NCBI RefSeq assembly: GCF_009363255.1 | Contig: NZ_CP045318.1 | Coordinates: 348,001 to 412,000 of the forward strand | Length of the DNA stretch: 64,000 bases | Reading direction: 5' to 3' | Origin: Roseivivax sp. THAF197b | GTDB lineage: Bacteria > Pseudomonadota > Alphaproteobacteria > Rhodobacterales > Rhodobacteraceae | Position numbers and translations under genes: made by a program | Shown: in pieces, positions 1-9,534 of the stretch | Layout of the letters: the number at the start of each line of letters is the position of its first letter | How positions within the stretch are numbered: position 1 is the stretch's first letter | Notes under the pieces: model-generated | What the model was told of the DNA's origin: nothing | The model's input: the letters and a program-made list of their open reading frames with translations, nothing else | Databases searched by the model: none

Positions 1-1191
1 ACCGACAGCGTCCAGATCGACACCGAGGTGCAGAATTTCGGCGTCTCGACCACACCCGTGGCGGGCGACGGCGTCGTGAACGGGGCAGAGGCGGCAAACG
101 GCATTGCGCTCAGCGGCACGACCGAGCCCGGCAGCACGGTGATGGTCACGCTAGGCGGGGTCACACGTCCTACCAGCGTCGACCAGAACGGCAACTGGAC
201 GGCAGGTTTCGCCGCCGGAGAGCTGGCGCAGGGCACGTATCAGGCCGAAGCCACGATCGTGACCGTCGATCCCGCGGGCAACCGGACCCAGACCACGACG
301 AGCTTCCTCGTCGATACGGAAGTCGACAGCCTCGCCTTCTCGGCGGGTCCGATTGCGGGCGACGGTGTCGTGAACGCGGCGGAAGCGGCGGCAGGTCTGA
401 CGCTTACCGGAGTGGTCGAGCCCGGCTCGACGCTCAAGGTGACGCTGGACGGCATCGAGCACGATGCGAGCGTCGATGCGGCAGGCAACTGGACCGTCAC
501 CATCGCCGAGGCGGACCTGCCCACGGGCGAGCTTGATGCGGTGACCGTCACGCTGGACGCGACGGATGCGGCGGGCAATACCCGCACCGAAAGCACGGAG
601 CTGTCTTTCGACACCGTCGTGCCGGACAGCCCGGAGGTCACGGATTACACCCGCAACCACACGGGTCTGACGGGCGTCTCGCTCGAGTCGACGGATGACG
701 CGGTCTATATCGGCCATGTCGAGCAGAACGGCACGGTGGGCGATGTCGGCTATTCCTCCTTTGATATCGAAAGCCGGGGCGAGACCTCGTATTTCTTCGA
801 TGAGACGGTGCCGGACGGATCGCACCTCGTGGTCACCTCTGCCGATGCGGCGGGCAATGTCGCGGGCACGCTGCACGTGGTCGACGATCCGCTGACCAAC
901 GAGGTCGGCATGACCGACGGGCTGGCCCAGACGCTTGGTGCCTTCGAGATCGAGACGATCGACCTGCAATTCGCGGAAGACAGCCAGCTGACCCTGACCG
1001 AGGCGCAGGTCACGGCCCTGTCGCAAGGCTCCGACACGGTGACGATCACCGGCGGCGTCGACGACACCGTGACGATCACGGGCGCACAGGCCGCAGGCCA
1101 GACCACGCAGGACGGACAGACCTTTAACGTCTTCGTACTGGGCGATGCGACGGTCCAGATCGAGGATGACATCACCAATGTGGTGATCTGA
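1..1191 (+). CDS. C-terminal part of a large Ig-like-repeat surface adhesin (type I secretion substrate), 5' end outside window
   Basis: The reading frame is open from base 1, so only the last 396 residues are seen. Two tandem bacterial Ig-like repeats are visible; the conserved AGDGVVN.AEAA.G motif recurs at bases 61 and 355, a period of 294 bases (98 residues). Each repeat carries the GNWT and D.AGN signatures of Bap/LapA/SiiE-type repeats. The last ~90 residues (TLGAFEIETIDLQF to the end) are acidic, poor in lysine and end in a hydrophobic stretch, as expected of an uncleaved C-terminal type I secretion signal. No RTX nonapeptides are visible. The next three genes on the same strand encode a full type I exporter, the likely secretion route. 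Function as adhesin or biofilm protein is inferred from architecture. Confidence 0.85.
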   Translation, partial: TDSVQIDTEVQNFGVSTTPVAGDGVVNGAEAANGIALSGTTEPGSTVMVTLGGVTRPTSVDQNGNWTAGFAAGELAQGTYQAEATIVTVDPAGNRTQTTTSFLVDTEVDSLAFSAGPIAGDGVVNAAEAAAGLTLTGVVEPGSTLKVTLDGIEHDASVDAAGNWTVTIAEADLPTGELDAVTVTLDATDAAGNTRTESTELSFDTVVPDSPEVTDYTRNHTGLTGVSLESTDDAVYIGHVEQNGTVGDVGYSSFDIESRGETSYFFDETVPDGSHLVVTSADAAGNVAGTLHVVDDPLTNEVGMTDGLAQTLGAFEIETIDLQFAEDSQLTLTEAQVTALSQGSDTVTITGGVDDTVTITGAQAAGQTTQDGQTFNVFVLGDATVQIEDDITNVVI

Positions 1192-1256
1192 CCCTGATGC
1201 TCGGAGCGGCGCGACAGACGTGCCGCTCCACCTTGGCACTTGGGGGCAGAGACGAG

Positions 1257-2612
1257 ATGCGGACGATACGAACGACCCTTTTTCTGAGCGCGGCCCTGAG
1301 CATGGGCCTGGCGGGCTGTGGGGCCACACCCTTCCCGACGCTGCCTGGTATGGATGAGTTGTCCGGCATGACGTCGCGCTTTGCGACGAGCCCGGATGCG
1401 GCCGTGGCGCGCAACATGCAGGACGCGTCGTTGGGCGACGCGGAAGGAGTTCCGCAGGGCGACGCGACAAGCCCGATCATCACCGAATTGACCGCGCGCC
1501 GCTCCGTGCTCGTGCCCGGATCGCCCTATGCCCGCGTGGCCGAGCAGGTTCTGGCCTCTGGCGCGCGCGTCGAGGCCGCAGAGCTGGAAGTCGCGCAATT
1601 GCGCGCCCGTGCGGCCCAGTGGAACTGGCTGCCGACGCTGGGCCCGACCGTTTCGCTCACCTCTCTCGGGGACATGGTGGCGGATCTCGTCCTCAACCAG
1701 GTTCTCTTTGACAGCGGACGCAAGCGAGCGGAGCGGGATCTGGCCCGCGCCGAGGTGGAACGCGCGGCGGTGCGCCTGTCCGACAGCACAAACGCCCGCG
1801 TGGCCGATGCGCTCGGTCTGCAGATCCGCATCGCGGAGGGGCGCGAGACTGCGCGGCATTTCTCCGCCGCGCACAAGGACATGGCCCAGTTCGAATGGGT
1901 GATGTCGGAGCGCGTGAAGGGCGGTGTCTCGAACCGTTCCGACCTCGTGGTGCTGCGCCAGAAACTGGCTGACATTGCCGCGGATCGGGATCGCGCGACC
2001 GAGGATGCGGCCCGTGCGGCGGCAGAGCTGGCCCAGATGGCAGGCGGCGCGCCGGATGTGGCCGGGATCGGCACATTGTCGGGGGATGTGGCCCAAGCCA
2101 CGCCGCTTGCGGTTCTTTCGGCCCAGGCGGATCGCGACAAGACCGATGCCGAGGCCCGGATCGCCCGCTCCGGCTTTCTTCCGGGGCTCGGGCTTGAGGC
2201 CAGCGCGCGCACCGGGCAGGGCGGGCTGACCGCATCCGTCCCGAACGGCATCGGGATCGGCACCGGCGCCGCGCTCAAAGCCGCCGAGGCCACGAAGGCC
2301 GCCGCCGAGGAACGTATCCTCAAAGCCCGCCAAGATGCCGCCCGCGAGGAAGCGGGTCTTCTGCGCGAGATCGAGGCGCTCGAGCGTCAGGTCGTCGAGG
2401 CGCAGAGCCTCGCCGGGCAGGCCAAGTCCACGCTGGACCTGTTCCAGCGCCAATATGAAGGCGGCCAGCGGCAGGTGATGGAGGTTGTGGGCATCTACGA
2501 GACCTATGCCGATGCGACCGCCCGCGCGCTCCGGCTGAAATACGATCATGCCCGTGCCGAGATCGCGCTTGCGCGGCTCCGGGGTGTTCTGGTTGACGGG
2601 GCCGCGATATGA
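1257..2612 (+). CDS. TolC-family outer membrane channel lipoprotein of the type I secretion system
   Basis: I chose the ATG at 1257 because it gives a clean lipoprotein signal: MRTIRT, a hydrophobic run, then the lipobox LAGC. The in-frame start at 1197 would bury this signal. The remaining 451 residues are Ala/Glu/Arg-rich amphipathic helix, with the repeated long-helix pattern of outer membrane efflux proteins (RVEAAELEVAQLRARAAQWN; LFQRQYEGGQRQVMEVVGIYE). It should form the trimeric outer membrane channel through which the upstream adhesin leaves the cell. Its stop overlaps the ABC exporter start by four bases (ATGA), so the two are translationally coupled. Lipidation of a TolC-like protein is common in alphaproteobacterial LapE-type channels. 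Confidence 0.88.
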   Translation: MRTIRTTLFLSAALSMGLAGCGATPFPTLPGMDELSGMTSRFATSPDAAVARNMQDASLGDAEGVPQGDATSPIITELTARRSVLVPGSPYARVAEQVLASGARVEAAELEVAQLRARAAQWNWLPTLGPTVSLTSLGDMVADLVLNQVLFDSGRKRAERDLARAEVERAAVRLSDSTNARVADALGLQIRIAEGRETARHFSAAHKDMAQFEWVMSERVKGGVSNRSDLVVLRQKLADIAADRDRATEDAARAAAELAQMAGGAPDVAGIGTLSGDVAQATPLAVLSAQADRDKTDAEARIARSGFLPGLGLEASARTGQGGLTASVPNGIGIGTGAALKAAEATKAAAEERILKARQDAAREEAGLLREIEALERQVVEAQSLAGQAKSTLDLFQRQYEGGQRQVMEVVGIYETYADATARALRLKYDHARAEIALARLRGVLVDGAAI

Positions 2613-4825
2613 GCGCGGCCTCCGCCCGTGTCGTGGCCTTTGCCGGGCGGGCCCGCGATGCCCTGATCGCGGCGGCCCCCGAGGCTGCGGCGAACCTTCC
2701 GGGCCGGACGCGTCCGGTTTCCGAGAAGGCAGGCGCGCGCGCCGATCTGATCCGCCTTCTGGCCCAGCAGCGCGGACTGGAACCGGCCCGCGCCGATATC
2801 GCGGAGGCCCTGCAGCGCAATGCCGACCGCGATGGCAGCTATGGGCCCGAGGCGCTTTCGAAGGGCTGCGAAGCGGCGGGCCTGATGACGGAGACGCGGG
2901 CGGGCAGCCTCGATCCCCGCACGCTTCCGGCCTTGGCCTTGATGACGTCCGGCCAGGTCGTTCTGGTGCTGGAGGCGACAGAGCAGGCCGTCACGCTTTA
3001 CGAGGCCACGGCGCCCGACCGCCGCACGGATGTGCCAAAAGCTGATTTCGCATCCTTCTACGCGGGCACCTACATCACCGGCGAAGCCCCGGTGGCCAGC
3101 CTGTCGGACCGGCATGCCCGCATCACCGAACAGCGGCACTGGTTCTGGGGCGAGTTTGCCCGGTTCAAACGTCCCTTCGCCGAGATCGCGTTGGGCTCTT
3201 TGGTGGCCAACATGCTGGCCGTCGCGGTCGCGCTGTTCTCGCTGCAGGTCTATGATCGGGTCATCCCGCATCAATCCGTCGCCACGCTCTGGGTGCTTGC
3301 AGCGGGCGCGGGCTTGGCCCTGATGCTGGAAGGCGCGCTCAAATCGGCGCGTGGTCAGCTTCTGGACGGGGCTGGGCGGCAGATCGAGCTTGGCGTGCAG
3401 CAGACGCTGATGCAGCGCCTGCTCGGCATGCGCTCAGAGGAGGCCGCCAAAAGCCCCGCGCAGCTTTTTTCGGCCATGCGCGAATTCGGATCGGTGCGCG
3501 AGTTCTTCACCGCCTCGACGGTGGGTTCGCTTGCCGACATCCCGTTCATCCTCCTGTTCCTGTTTCTCGTGGCGTCGATCGCGGGCAGCGTGGTCTGGGT
3601 CCTGATCGCGGGCGCCATCCTGATGGTCGTGCCGGGGCTGTTCCTGCAGCGCCGGATGATGCGCCTGACCGAGGAGATGCAGGGGGCCGGCGTCAAGCAA
3701 TCGCGCCTCCTTCAGGAAGTGGTGAGCGAACTCGACACCCTGAAAGGAGCCCGCGCAGAAGGGCGTTTCGCGCGTCTCTGGGAAGAGCTGGTCGCGGTGC
3801 AATCGCTTAAATCCTCCGAGCAGCGGCGGCTGTCGGCCAACCTGACGATCTGGGCGCAGGGCGTGCAGCAGGCGACCTATGTCGCCGCCGTCATCGCGGG
3901 CACCTACCTTGTCTTCGCGGGGGAATTCACCGTTGGTGCGATCATCGCGACGGGCATCCTGACCTCGCGCACGCTGGCGCCGCTAACGCAGTTGTCGGGC
4001 ATCCTCGCCCGCTGGTCCAACGTGAAGACCGCGCTCAGCATGCTCGACACCGTGGCCGAAGCGCCGCAGGATCGCGCGCCGGGCCGGACCTATCTGCGCC
4101 GGGATCGCCTGCAGGGACGTTACGAGCTGAAGAATGTCAGCTACCGCTATGGCGAAGGCGCGCCCGCGCTCGACATCACGGCCCTTGGCATCAATGCCGG
4201 GCAGACCATGGCGATCCTCGGGGCCAATGGCTCTGGAAAGTCGACGTTGCTCCGCGTCCTCTCGGGCCTCTACGCGCCCGCCGAGGGACGCATCCTGCTC
4301 GACGGGATCGAGATGGCGCAGATCGACCCCACGGATCTGCGGCGCGGCATTGGCTATCTCGGACAGGATGTGCGGCTGTTCCAAGGTAGTCTGCGCGACA
4401 ACCTGAACCTCACGCGGCTCGAAGCGGATGATGCCCGTCTCTACGCCGCGCTCGATTTCGCGGGGCTTGGTCAGTTCGTGAAAGCCCATCCCGAAGGGCT
4501 TGATCTGAAGATCGGCGATGGCGGCTCCGGCCTGTCTGTGGGGCAGCGGCAATCCATGGGCTGGGCGCGGCTCTGGCTGCAGGATCCCGACATCTGCCTG
4601 CTGGACGAACCGACCGCCGCGCTGGACCAGACGCTCGAAGCGACGCTGATGTCGCGCTTGGGTCCCTGGCTTGAGGGGCGGACGGCGATCATTGCCACGC
4701 ATCGCGTGCCGATCCTGCAACTGGCGCCGCGCGTGATGATCCTTGCGCAGGGTCGTGTGGCCGTCGACGGCCCGCGCGAGGATGTGCTCGCCCATCTGAC
4801 GCGCACCGCCAAGGGAGATGCCTGA
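2609..4825 (+). CDS. Type I secretion ABC exporter (permease-ATPase fusion) with degenerate C39-like domain
   Basis: 738 residues, the usual length for LapB/HlyB-type exporters. Order: N-terminal C39-like domain (about 45-165), ABC transmembrane domain (about 190-470; SLVANMLAVAVALFSLQVYDRVI marks the first helix), then the nucleotide-binding domain with Walker A GANGSGKST at about 538, signature LSVGQ, and Walker B CLLDEPTAALD at about 660. The N-terminal domain lacks the catalytic Cys motif of true C39 peptidases, so it should bind the substrate without cutting a leader, as in HlyB and LapB. ATGA overlap with the TolC-like gene and near contact with the HlyD gene show a single operon. Confidence 0.93.
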   Translation: MSAASARVVAFAGRARDALIAAAPEAAANLPGRTRPVSEKAGARADLIRLLAQQRGLEPARADIAEALQRNADRDGSYGPEALSKGCEAAGLMTETRAGSLDPRTLPALALMTSGQVVLVLEATEQAVTLYEATAPDRRTDVPKADFASFYAGTYITGEAPVASLSDRHARITEQRHWFWGEFARFKRPFAEIALGSLVANMLAVAVALFSLQVYDRVIPHQSVATLWVLAAGAGLALMLEGALKSARGQLLDGAGRQIELGVQQTLMQRLLGMRSEEAAKSPAQLFSAMREFGSVREFFTASTVGSLADIPFILLFLFLVASIAGSVVWVLIAGAILMVVPGLFLQRRMMRLTEEMQGAGVKQSRLLQEVVSELDTLKGARAEGRFARLWEELVAVQSLKSSEQRRLSANLTIWAQGVQQATYVAAVIAGTYLVFAGEFTVGAIIATGILTSRTLAPLTQLSGILARWSNVKTALSMLDTVAEAPQDRAPGRTYLRRDRLQGRYELKNVSYRYGEGAPALDITALGINAGQTMAILGANGSGKSTLLRVLSGLYAPAEGRILLDGIEMAQIDPTDLRRGIGYLGQDVRLFQGSLRDNLNLTRLEADDARLYAALDFAGLGQFVKAHPEGLDLKIGDGGSGLSVGQRQSMGWARLWLQDPDICLLDEPTAALDQTLEATLMSRLGPWLEGRTAIIATHRVPILQLAPRVMILAQGRVAVDGPREDVLAHLTRTAKGDA

Positions 4826-4826
4826 C

Positions 4827-6008
4827 ATGGCCATGACCAGCACCGAAATCGCGCGGCAATTGCAGGATCGCGGACGCGGCCCCTCGATGGTGATCTGGCT
4901 CTGCGCGGCGGCGGTCTGGACCTTCATCCTCTGGGCGTCCTTCGCCTGGATCGACGAGATCGTGCGCGCCGATGGCGAATTGGTCTCCTCCTCGCGCCCG
5001 CAGATCATCCAGAACCTCGAAGGAGGTATCCTCGCCGAACTGCTCGTCGCGGAAGGCGATGCGGTGCGGCAGGGCGATGTGCTGGCCCGCCTGCACGGGA
5101 CGGAATATCGCGCTTCGGTCACGGATCTTGCGGATCAGATCACGGCACTCGAGATCCGGCGCCTGCGTCTCGAGTCGGAGCTTGCGGGCGGCAGCGATCT
5201 AACCCTGCCCGCCGATCTGGAACGGGCCAATCCCGACATGGCGCGTTCCGAACGCCAATTGCTGACCGCGCGGCAGGCCGATTACCGCAGCCGCACCGAA
5301 GGCGCCCGCCGGGTCCTCGAACAGGCCGCCGCGGAAAAGAAGCTGATGGAGGACCTTTATGCCAAGAATGTCGTCTCGCTGATCGAGGTCACGCGCGCGC
5401 GCAAGACCCATGCCGATGCGCGCATCCAGCACGACGAGATCGTCACGCAGACCGCCCTCGACCGCGCCGAGGAGCATTCCAAGACGCTGCGCGAGCTGGC
5501 CACCCTGCGTCAGGGCATGAACGCCGCGCGCGATCAGCTGGACCGGACCGTGCTGGTCAGCCCCATGGACGGGGTGGTCAACAAGCTGTCGGTCACGACG
5601 ATCGGCGGCGTGGTGCGTCCGGGCGAGGAAATCCTCCAGATCATTCCGCGCGAGGAGGCCGCGCTCGTGGAGGCCCGCGTCGCGCCCGAGAACATCGCCA
5701 ATGTCCGGCCCGGCCAGATGGCCACGGTGAAACTCTCGGCTTATGATTACACGATCTGGGGATCGCTGCGCGGGGCGGTGCAGATCGTCTCCGCCGATAC
5801 GTTCGAGGATGAGCGCGACCCGAATGCCGAGGCGCATTACAAGGTCACGGTGCGTCTCGATACGGACGCGATGACCGAACGGCAGATGCAGATCGCCCTG
5901 CGTCCGGGCATGCAAGCGCAGGTTGAGCTGATGACCGGTGAGAAGACGGTGCTGCAATACCTGCTCAAACCGCTCTACAAGGCCAAGGACGCATTGCGAG
6001 AGCCGTGA
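4827..6008 (+). CDS. HlyD-family membrane fusion protein of the type I secretion system
   Basis: I favour the ATG at 4827, which has AAGGGAG nine bases upstream; an ATG at 4818 would overlap the ABC gene. One transmembrane helix near residues 21-40 follows a short cytoplasmic tail. Next comes the first half-lipoyl domain (QIIQNLEGGILAELLVAEGDAVRQGDVL), a long periplasmic coiled coil (about 90-235), and the second half-lipoyl plus beta-barrel region (LVSPMDGVVNKLSV, RPGEEILQIIPREE). It bridges the inner membrane ABC exporter to the TolC-like channel and completes the exporter for the adhesin. Confidence 0.93.
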   Translation: MAMTSTEIARQLQDRGRGPSMVIWLCAAAVWTFILWASFAWIDEIVRADGELVSSSRPQIIQNLEGGILAELLVAEGDAVRQGDVLARLHGTEYRASVTDLADQITALEIRRLRLESELAGGSDLTLPADLERANPDMARSERQLLTARQADYRSRTEGARRVLEQAAAEKKLMEDLYAKNVVSLIEVTRARKTHADARIQHDEIVTQTALDRAEEHSKTLRELATLRQGMNAARDQLDRTVLVSPMDGVVNKLSVTTIGGVVRPGEEILQIIPREEAALVEARVAPENIANVRPGQMATVKLSAYDYTIWGSLRGAVQIVSADTFEDERDPNAEAHYKVTVRLDTDAMTERQMQIALRPGMQAQVELMTGEKTVLQYLLKPLYKAKDALREP

Positions 6009-6263
6009 GCCGGTTTTCCCACGGACTTATCCACAAGAACATTCCGGTTTGCGTGTCATGACATTCTGACAGGTGTCAGATCGAAAGTGTCTTGGTCGGC
6101 TACATGCAGAGGGGGATCGCCCCGAACCACCACATGCGGTGCCTTTGCGCTCCTGAAAATCGCAGCACAAAGGCCGACGTGTCAGACGGTTCCGTAGGAT
6201 GTCACGCACAGGTTGTAGAAGTCGGCTTTTGTGCACATGCCCGCAGAGGTCAGGAAAACCTGA
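6009..6263. other. 255-base convergent intergenic region with operator-like TGTCA cluster and a consensus DnaA box
   Basis: This lies between the convergent ends of the HlyD gene and dtd. It holds a perfect DnaA-box consensus TTATCCACA at 6027-6035. Next comes a dense set of TGTCA/TGACA pentamers (6054-6058, 6059-6063, 6067-6071, 6074-6078, 6180-6184, 6200-6204). The first four form two palindromes, TGTCATGACA and CTGACA-GG-TGTCAG. A small hairpin GTCAGG-AAAA-CCTGAC lies at 6049-6064 against the dtd stop codon. No convincing gene is present; two short ORFs here look like chance. Confidence 0.5.
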
Positions 6264-6707
6264 CTATTCCGCCGTATCGAGCCAGATCGTCATCGGGCCA
6301 TCATTGACCAGATGCACCTCCATCTCCGCTCCGAAGCGCCCCGTTGCGACCCGGATCTCATCCGCCTGCAATGCGGCGGCGAAATGCTGATAGAGGCGCT
6401 CGCCCTCATCGGGTGCGGCCGCGCCGGAGAAGCCGGGACGATTGCCGCGCCGTGTGTCCGCAGCCAAGGTGAACTGGCTGACGACAAGTGCCGCGCCGCC
6501 GGTGTCCTTCAGCGACAGGTTCGTCTTGCCGTCCGCGTCGCGGAAGATGCGCAGCTTGGCGATCTTCTGGGCCAGTTTCTCGGCCACCGCTTCGTCATCG
6601 CCCTGCATCGCGCAGACCAGGATCAGAAGCCCCGGTCCGATCTCGCCCACCACGGCGCCGCCCACCTCCACGCGGGCTTCGGTGACGCGCTGAAGAAGGG
6701 CTCTCAC
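6264..6707 (-). CDS. dtd: D-aminoacyl-tRNA deacylase
   Basis: 147 residues, full length for Dtd. The start [15 protein letters not shown] is diagnostic. The active-site SQFTL motif and the C-terminal [11 protein letters not shown] segment, with its cross-subunit Gly-cisPro, are intact. The enzyme hydrolyses D-amino acids (and glycine from tRNA-Ala) off mischarged tRNAs in the cytosol. Its start overlaps the stop of the upstream PfkB kinase by four bases, so the two are co-translated. Confidence 0.95.
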   Translation of the reverse strand: MRALLQRVTEARVEVGGAVVGEIGPGLLILVCAMQGDDEAVAEKLAQKIAKLRIFRDADGKTNLSLKDTGGAALVVSQFTLAADTRRGNRPGFSGAAAPDEGERLYQHFAAALQADEIRVATGRFGAEMEVHLVNDGPMTIWLDTAE

Positions 6708-7606
6708 AGCTCGTGATCCCAGGGTGGGTTGGCCCCGGCGCGCGACACGGTGATCGCAGCCGCCTGTGCGCCAAGCTTCACGGCAGGTTCAAGAGCGGCC
6801 AGATCCGCCGCGCGGAACGCATCGCGCCTCAACAGATCCGCCCGCCCGAGACCTGCGAGGAAACCCGCGTTGAACGTGTCGCCCGCACCGACCGTGTCGG
6901 CGACGACGGCCTTCTCGGCAGCGACCCGCATCGCGCCGTTTTTCGAGATTGCATCGACGCCTTCCGCACCACGTGTGATCAGCACCACCGCAATACCGCG
7001 CCCGAGCAGGCTTTCAGCGCTTTCGCCCAGCCAGTCGAGATCCTCATCCGAGACCTTGACCACGTCCGCCCCGTCGAGCATCCCCGAAAGCCGCGCGCGA
7101 TATGCGGCTTCGTCCCGGATGAAGCCGGGCCGGATATTGGGGTCGATCATCACCAGCCGCTGGCCCGCCGAGCGGGCACAGAGCGCGGCATAGGCGTCCG
7201 CGGCAGGCTCGCCCACAAGGCTGATCCCGCCGAAGAAGATCGCCTGCGTTTCGGCGTCCAGATCGGGCAGATCGGCCTCGGACAAAAGGCGCCCGGCGGT
7301 GTTTTCGTCGTAGAAGGCGTATTTCGCGTGCCCGTCCGTCAGGGTGACGAAGGCCAGCGTCGTGGGGCGGTCGCTCTTGGCGGCAAGCGTTGTGTTGACG
7401 CGGGACTTTCCCAGCTCGGCCACCAATATGTCGCCGAAGAGGTCCGTGGAGAGCCCGCTGAAAAAGCCCACCGGCGCGCCGAGCCGCCCGAGTGCGATGG
7501 CGGTGTTGAACACAGCACCGCCCGCATATGGCGCAAAGGCGGGCTCTCCGTCGCGGCTTTCGCGCGGCAGCATGTCGATCAGGGCTTCTCCGCAGCACAG
7601 GATCAT
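6704..7606 (-). CDS. PfkB-family carbohydrate kinase (fructokinase-like)
   Basis: 300 residues. The N-terminus [13 protein letters not shown], the [15 protein letters not shown] motif and the C-terminal PfkB signature [17 protein letters not shown], whose Asp is the catalytic base, are all present. It should phosphorylate a sugar using ATP; fructose is the likeliest substrate by overall similarity, but specificity cannot be read from sequence. The ATG at 7606 has a strong GGAGGGG ribosome binding site seven bases upstream and is preferred over the GTG at 7609. It is the upstream member of a two-gene operon with dtd. Confidence 0.88.
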   Translation of the reverse strand: MILCCGEALIDMLPRESRDGEPAFAPYAGGAVFNTAIALGRLGAPVGFFSGLSTDLFGDILVAELGKSRVNTTLAAKSDRPTTLAFVTLTDGHAKYAFYDENTAGRLLSEADLPDLDAETQAIFFGGISLVGEPAADAYAALCARSAGQRLVMIDPNIRPGFIRDEAAYRARLSGMLDGADVVKVSDEDLDWLGESAESLLGRGIAVVLITRGAEGVDAISKNGAMRVAAEKAVVADTVGAGDTFNAGFLAGLGRADLLRRDAFRAADLAALEPAVKLGAQAAAITVSRAGANPPWDHEL

Positions 7607-7676
7607 CACGTCCCCTCCTTCTGTCGCTCAGTTATGTTTGCGCTAACTATCCGGGCTTGGAGGGTCAGGGCAAGAC

Positions 7677-8783
7677 TCATTGGCTGATCGCCACGCCGTA
7701 TCCGACCGCCGCCGCGACGATGAGGCCCAGAAGCACCGCGAAGGCGATCTTCCAGGCGGAATAGGGCCGCTCCCCCTGCACGCGTCCTGTCTGGCCGTTG
7801 ACAACGAAGCGGTAGGAGGTGCCGCGAAACTTGTAGGCCGCCAGCCAGACCGGCAGCAGGATGTGCTTGAAGGTCACCGCGTCCACATCCGTCTCGACCT
7901 GATGCACGCGTTGCCGGTCGCCGCCGATATCGAACTTCACGTCGCGGTGGATCTGCTTGTCCATGATGCCGCGCGCCTCCGTGAAGCCCGCGTCAAGCTC
8001 CACGGTATAGGCCTCCGCGCGGAAACCCGCGACGAATTCCGGCCGGTACGGCTCCAGCGCGCTCAGATCCCAGGGCGGCAGGGCGTCGGTGTAGCGCTTG
8101 GGCAGGGAGGTCGATGCCAGTACCAGAACGTCATCAAAGAAGCGCGCTACGCGACCCGAGGCCGGCCGCCAGCGGATCTTCTGCACACGCTGGGTTTCCA
8201 TCTTGCCGTTCCGGCGCACCCTGCGCGTCTCGTAATAGATCGTGCCGCGTTCCCCAAGGTAGCGCGACTTGGTATCCGCATCGAAGGTCCAGTAGGGCAC
8301 ATAGATGCCCTGCAGGCGGCGGCCTTTTCGGGCATACTCCTTCAAGCCGTTCGGGGCGAACCACAGGCTGCCCAGCCACTCGTTCATCGCGTTTCGCGCC
8401 GCGGCCTCGTCGAGGGCGAAGGGCAGCACGCCACGAGGCTTGATGTGACGGTTGGCCCCGGTATCGGCGACGACGGGCGTGGCGCAGAACGGACATTCGG
8501 CGGCATGGGCGTCGGGGTCGAATTCCACATCCGCGCCGCAGGACGGACAATGCGACACGCGCGTCGTCTCCATGTCCTGAAGGGGCAGGAGGTTGTTCAT
8601 CGCGCGGGCGAAATCGAGCTCGCGGATGCCGCCCTCCCACGGACCGCTAGGTGCAATATCCTCGGAATGGCCACAATGATCGCAGACCAGCGCGCCCGCC
8701 TCCGGGGAGAAGCGCATGTCGGAGCCGCAATTCTCGCAGGGAAAGCGGTGTTCGTCGGTGATGGTCTGGGTCTCGGGCTGCAT
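7677..8783 (-). CDS. Membrane-anchored zinc-ribbon protein
   Basis: The ATG at 8783 (MQPETQTITDEHRFPCENCG) is taken as the start; an in-frame start at 8819 adds 12 basic residues. Two zinc ribbons lie at the N-terminus: CENCG...CDHCG (about 16-40) and CPSCG...CPFC (about 62-85). A long middle domain of TFIIB-type zinc ribbon/primosomal N'-like annotation follows, and then one C-terminal transmembrane helix (AFAVLLGLIVAAAVGYGV). Such proteins are widespread in Rhodobacterales without assigned function, and often sit near SPFH-GYF2 genes, as here. It is not a helicase: there is no Walker motif. Confidence 0.75.
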   Translation of the reverse strand: MQPETQTITDEHRFPCENCGSDMRFSPEAGALVCDHCGHSEDIAPSGPWEGGIRELDFARAMNNLLPLQDMETTRVSHCPSCGADVEFDPDAHAAECPFCATPVVADTGANRHIKPRGVLPFALDEAAARNAMNEWLGSLWFAPNGLKEYARKGRRLQGIYVPYWTFDADTKSRYLGERGTIYYETRRVRRNGKMETQRVQKIRWRPASGRVARFFDDVLVLASTSLPKRYTDALPPWDLSALEPYRPEFVAGFRAEAYTVELDAGFTEARGIMDKQIHRDVKFDIGGDRQRVHQVETDVDAVTFKHILLPVWLAAYKFRGTSYRFVVNGQTGRVQGERPYSAWKIAFAVLLGLIVAAAVGYGVAISQ

Positions 8784-8831
8784 GCTGCGCACTTTGCGCG
8801 CGGGCGCGGCGGGGTTCAACAGCCCAAGCGT

Positions 8832-9419
8832 TCAGAGGAAGCGATGCAAACGCTTGGGCGCCATGATCCGCAGCGCGTTGTCGCGCAGATAGAAGTGCCG
8901 CCAAGTGTGAAACCCGGCATGAACGATCGCGACGATACCAAGCGCGTAGAACTGGTAGGTATGCAGCCAGCCGATGATCCTGTTGGACATCGGCATGTCG
9001 AGCGGCGGCGCGATGGGCAGAAATCCCCCCGCTTTCAGAAGCACATGGCTGGTCAGGCCCAAAAGGAAGCCCGAAATCGCCACGAAGGCCATGCCCCAGA
9101 CCAGCGTCTTGTGCAGAGCCTGATGAAAGACGCGCAGACGCGGCGGGAGTTTGGGCCCCGGACGTCCGGCAAGACCCCGGCGCAGGTAATCCGCACTCCA
9201 GAGAAGCGCGCCTGTCACGAAGACGAGCCCGAGAAAGGAATGGAACTGGAAAGCCGCCGGGCCAAGCGGCACCACGTCGCGCGGCTGCACCAGCATGAAC
9301 CACACGAACAGCGGGATCATTGCCGCATGCAACGCCTTCAGCCAGCTGCGCCGCGCGGGCAGGGCGTCATGGAGGCGGCTGCGCAAAGGCGTGCGAGGCG
9401 ACGGATCTGCAAGGCTCAT
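8832..9419 (-). CDS. Four-helix cytochrome b (b561/NapC-like di-haem membrane protein)
   Basis: 195 residues with four predicted membrane helices (about 30-45, 55-75, 105-130 and 150-175). Histidines placed within or beside the helices (LKALHAAM, FQFHSFLG, FHQALHKTLVWG, LHTYQFYALG, VHAGFHTWRHF) are the expected haem b ligands. It probably carries electrons between quinol and a periplasmic or membrane partner, but no partner oxidoreductase is adjacent. It is followed 48 bases later by the zinc-ribbon gene on the same strand. Confidence 0.72.
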   Translation of the reverse strand: MSLADPSPRTPLRSRLHDALPARRSWLKALHAAMIPLFVWFMLVQPRDVVPLGPAAFQFHSFLGLVFVTGALLWSADYLRRGLAGRPGPKLPPRLRVFHQALHKTLVWGMAFVAISGFLLGLTSHVLLKAGGFLPIAPPLDMPMSNRIIGWLHTYQFYALGIVAIVHAGFHTWRHFYLRDNALRIMAPKRLHRFL

Positions 9420-9534
9420 GCTGCTATATACGGCGCGCGCGCGGCTTTGGTTTCAAACCTGCTCACGAACAGCGCAGGGAGGGGGCGCGTTCCGGATGGC
9501 GCGCGCCTCGCGGCCCCGCGCATGGCGAGAGCGC

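Noticed and set aside
6092..6307. 71-codon ORF in the HlyD/dtd intergenic region
   Set aside because: No ribosome binding site, odd His/Cys-rich composition and overlap with the dtd 3' end.
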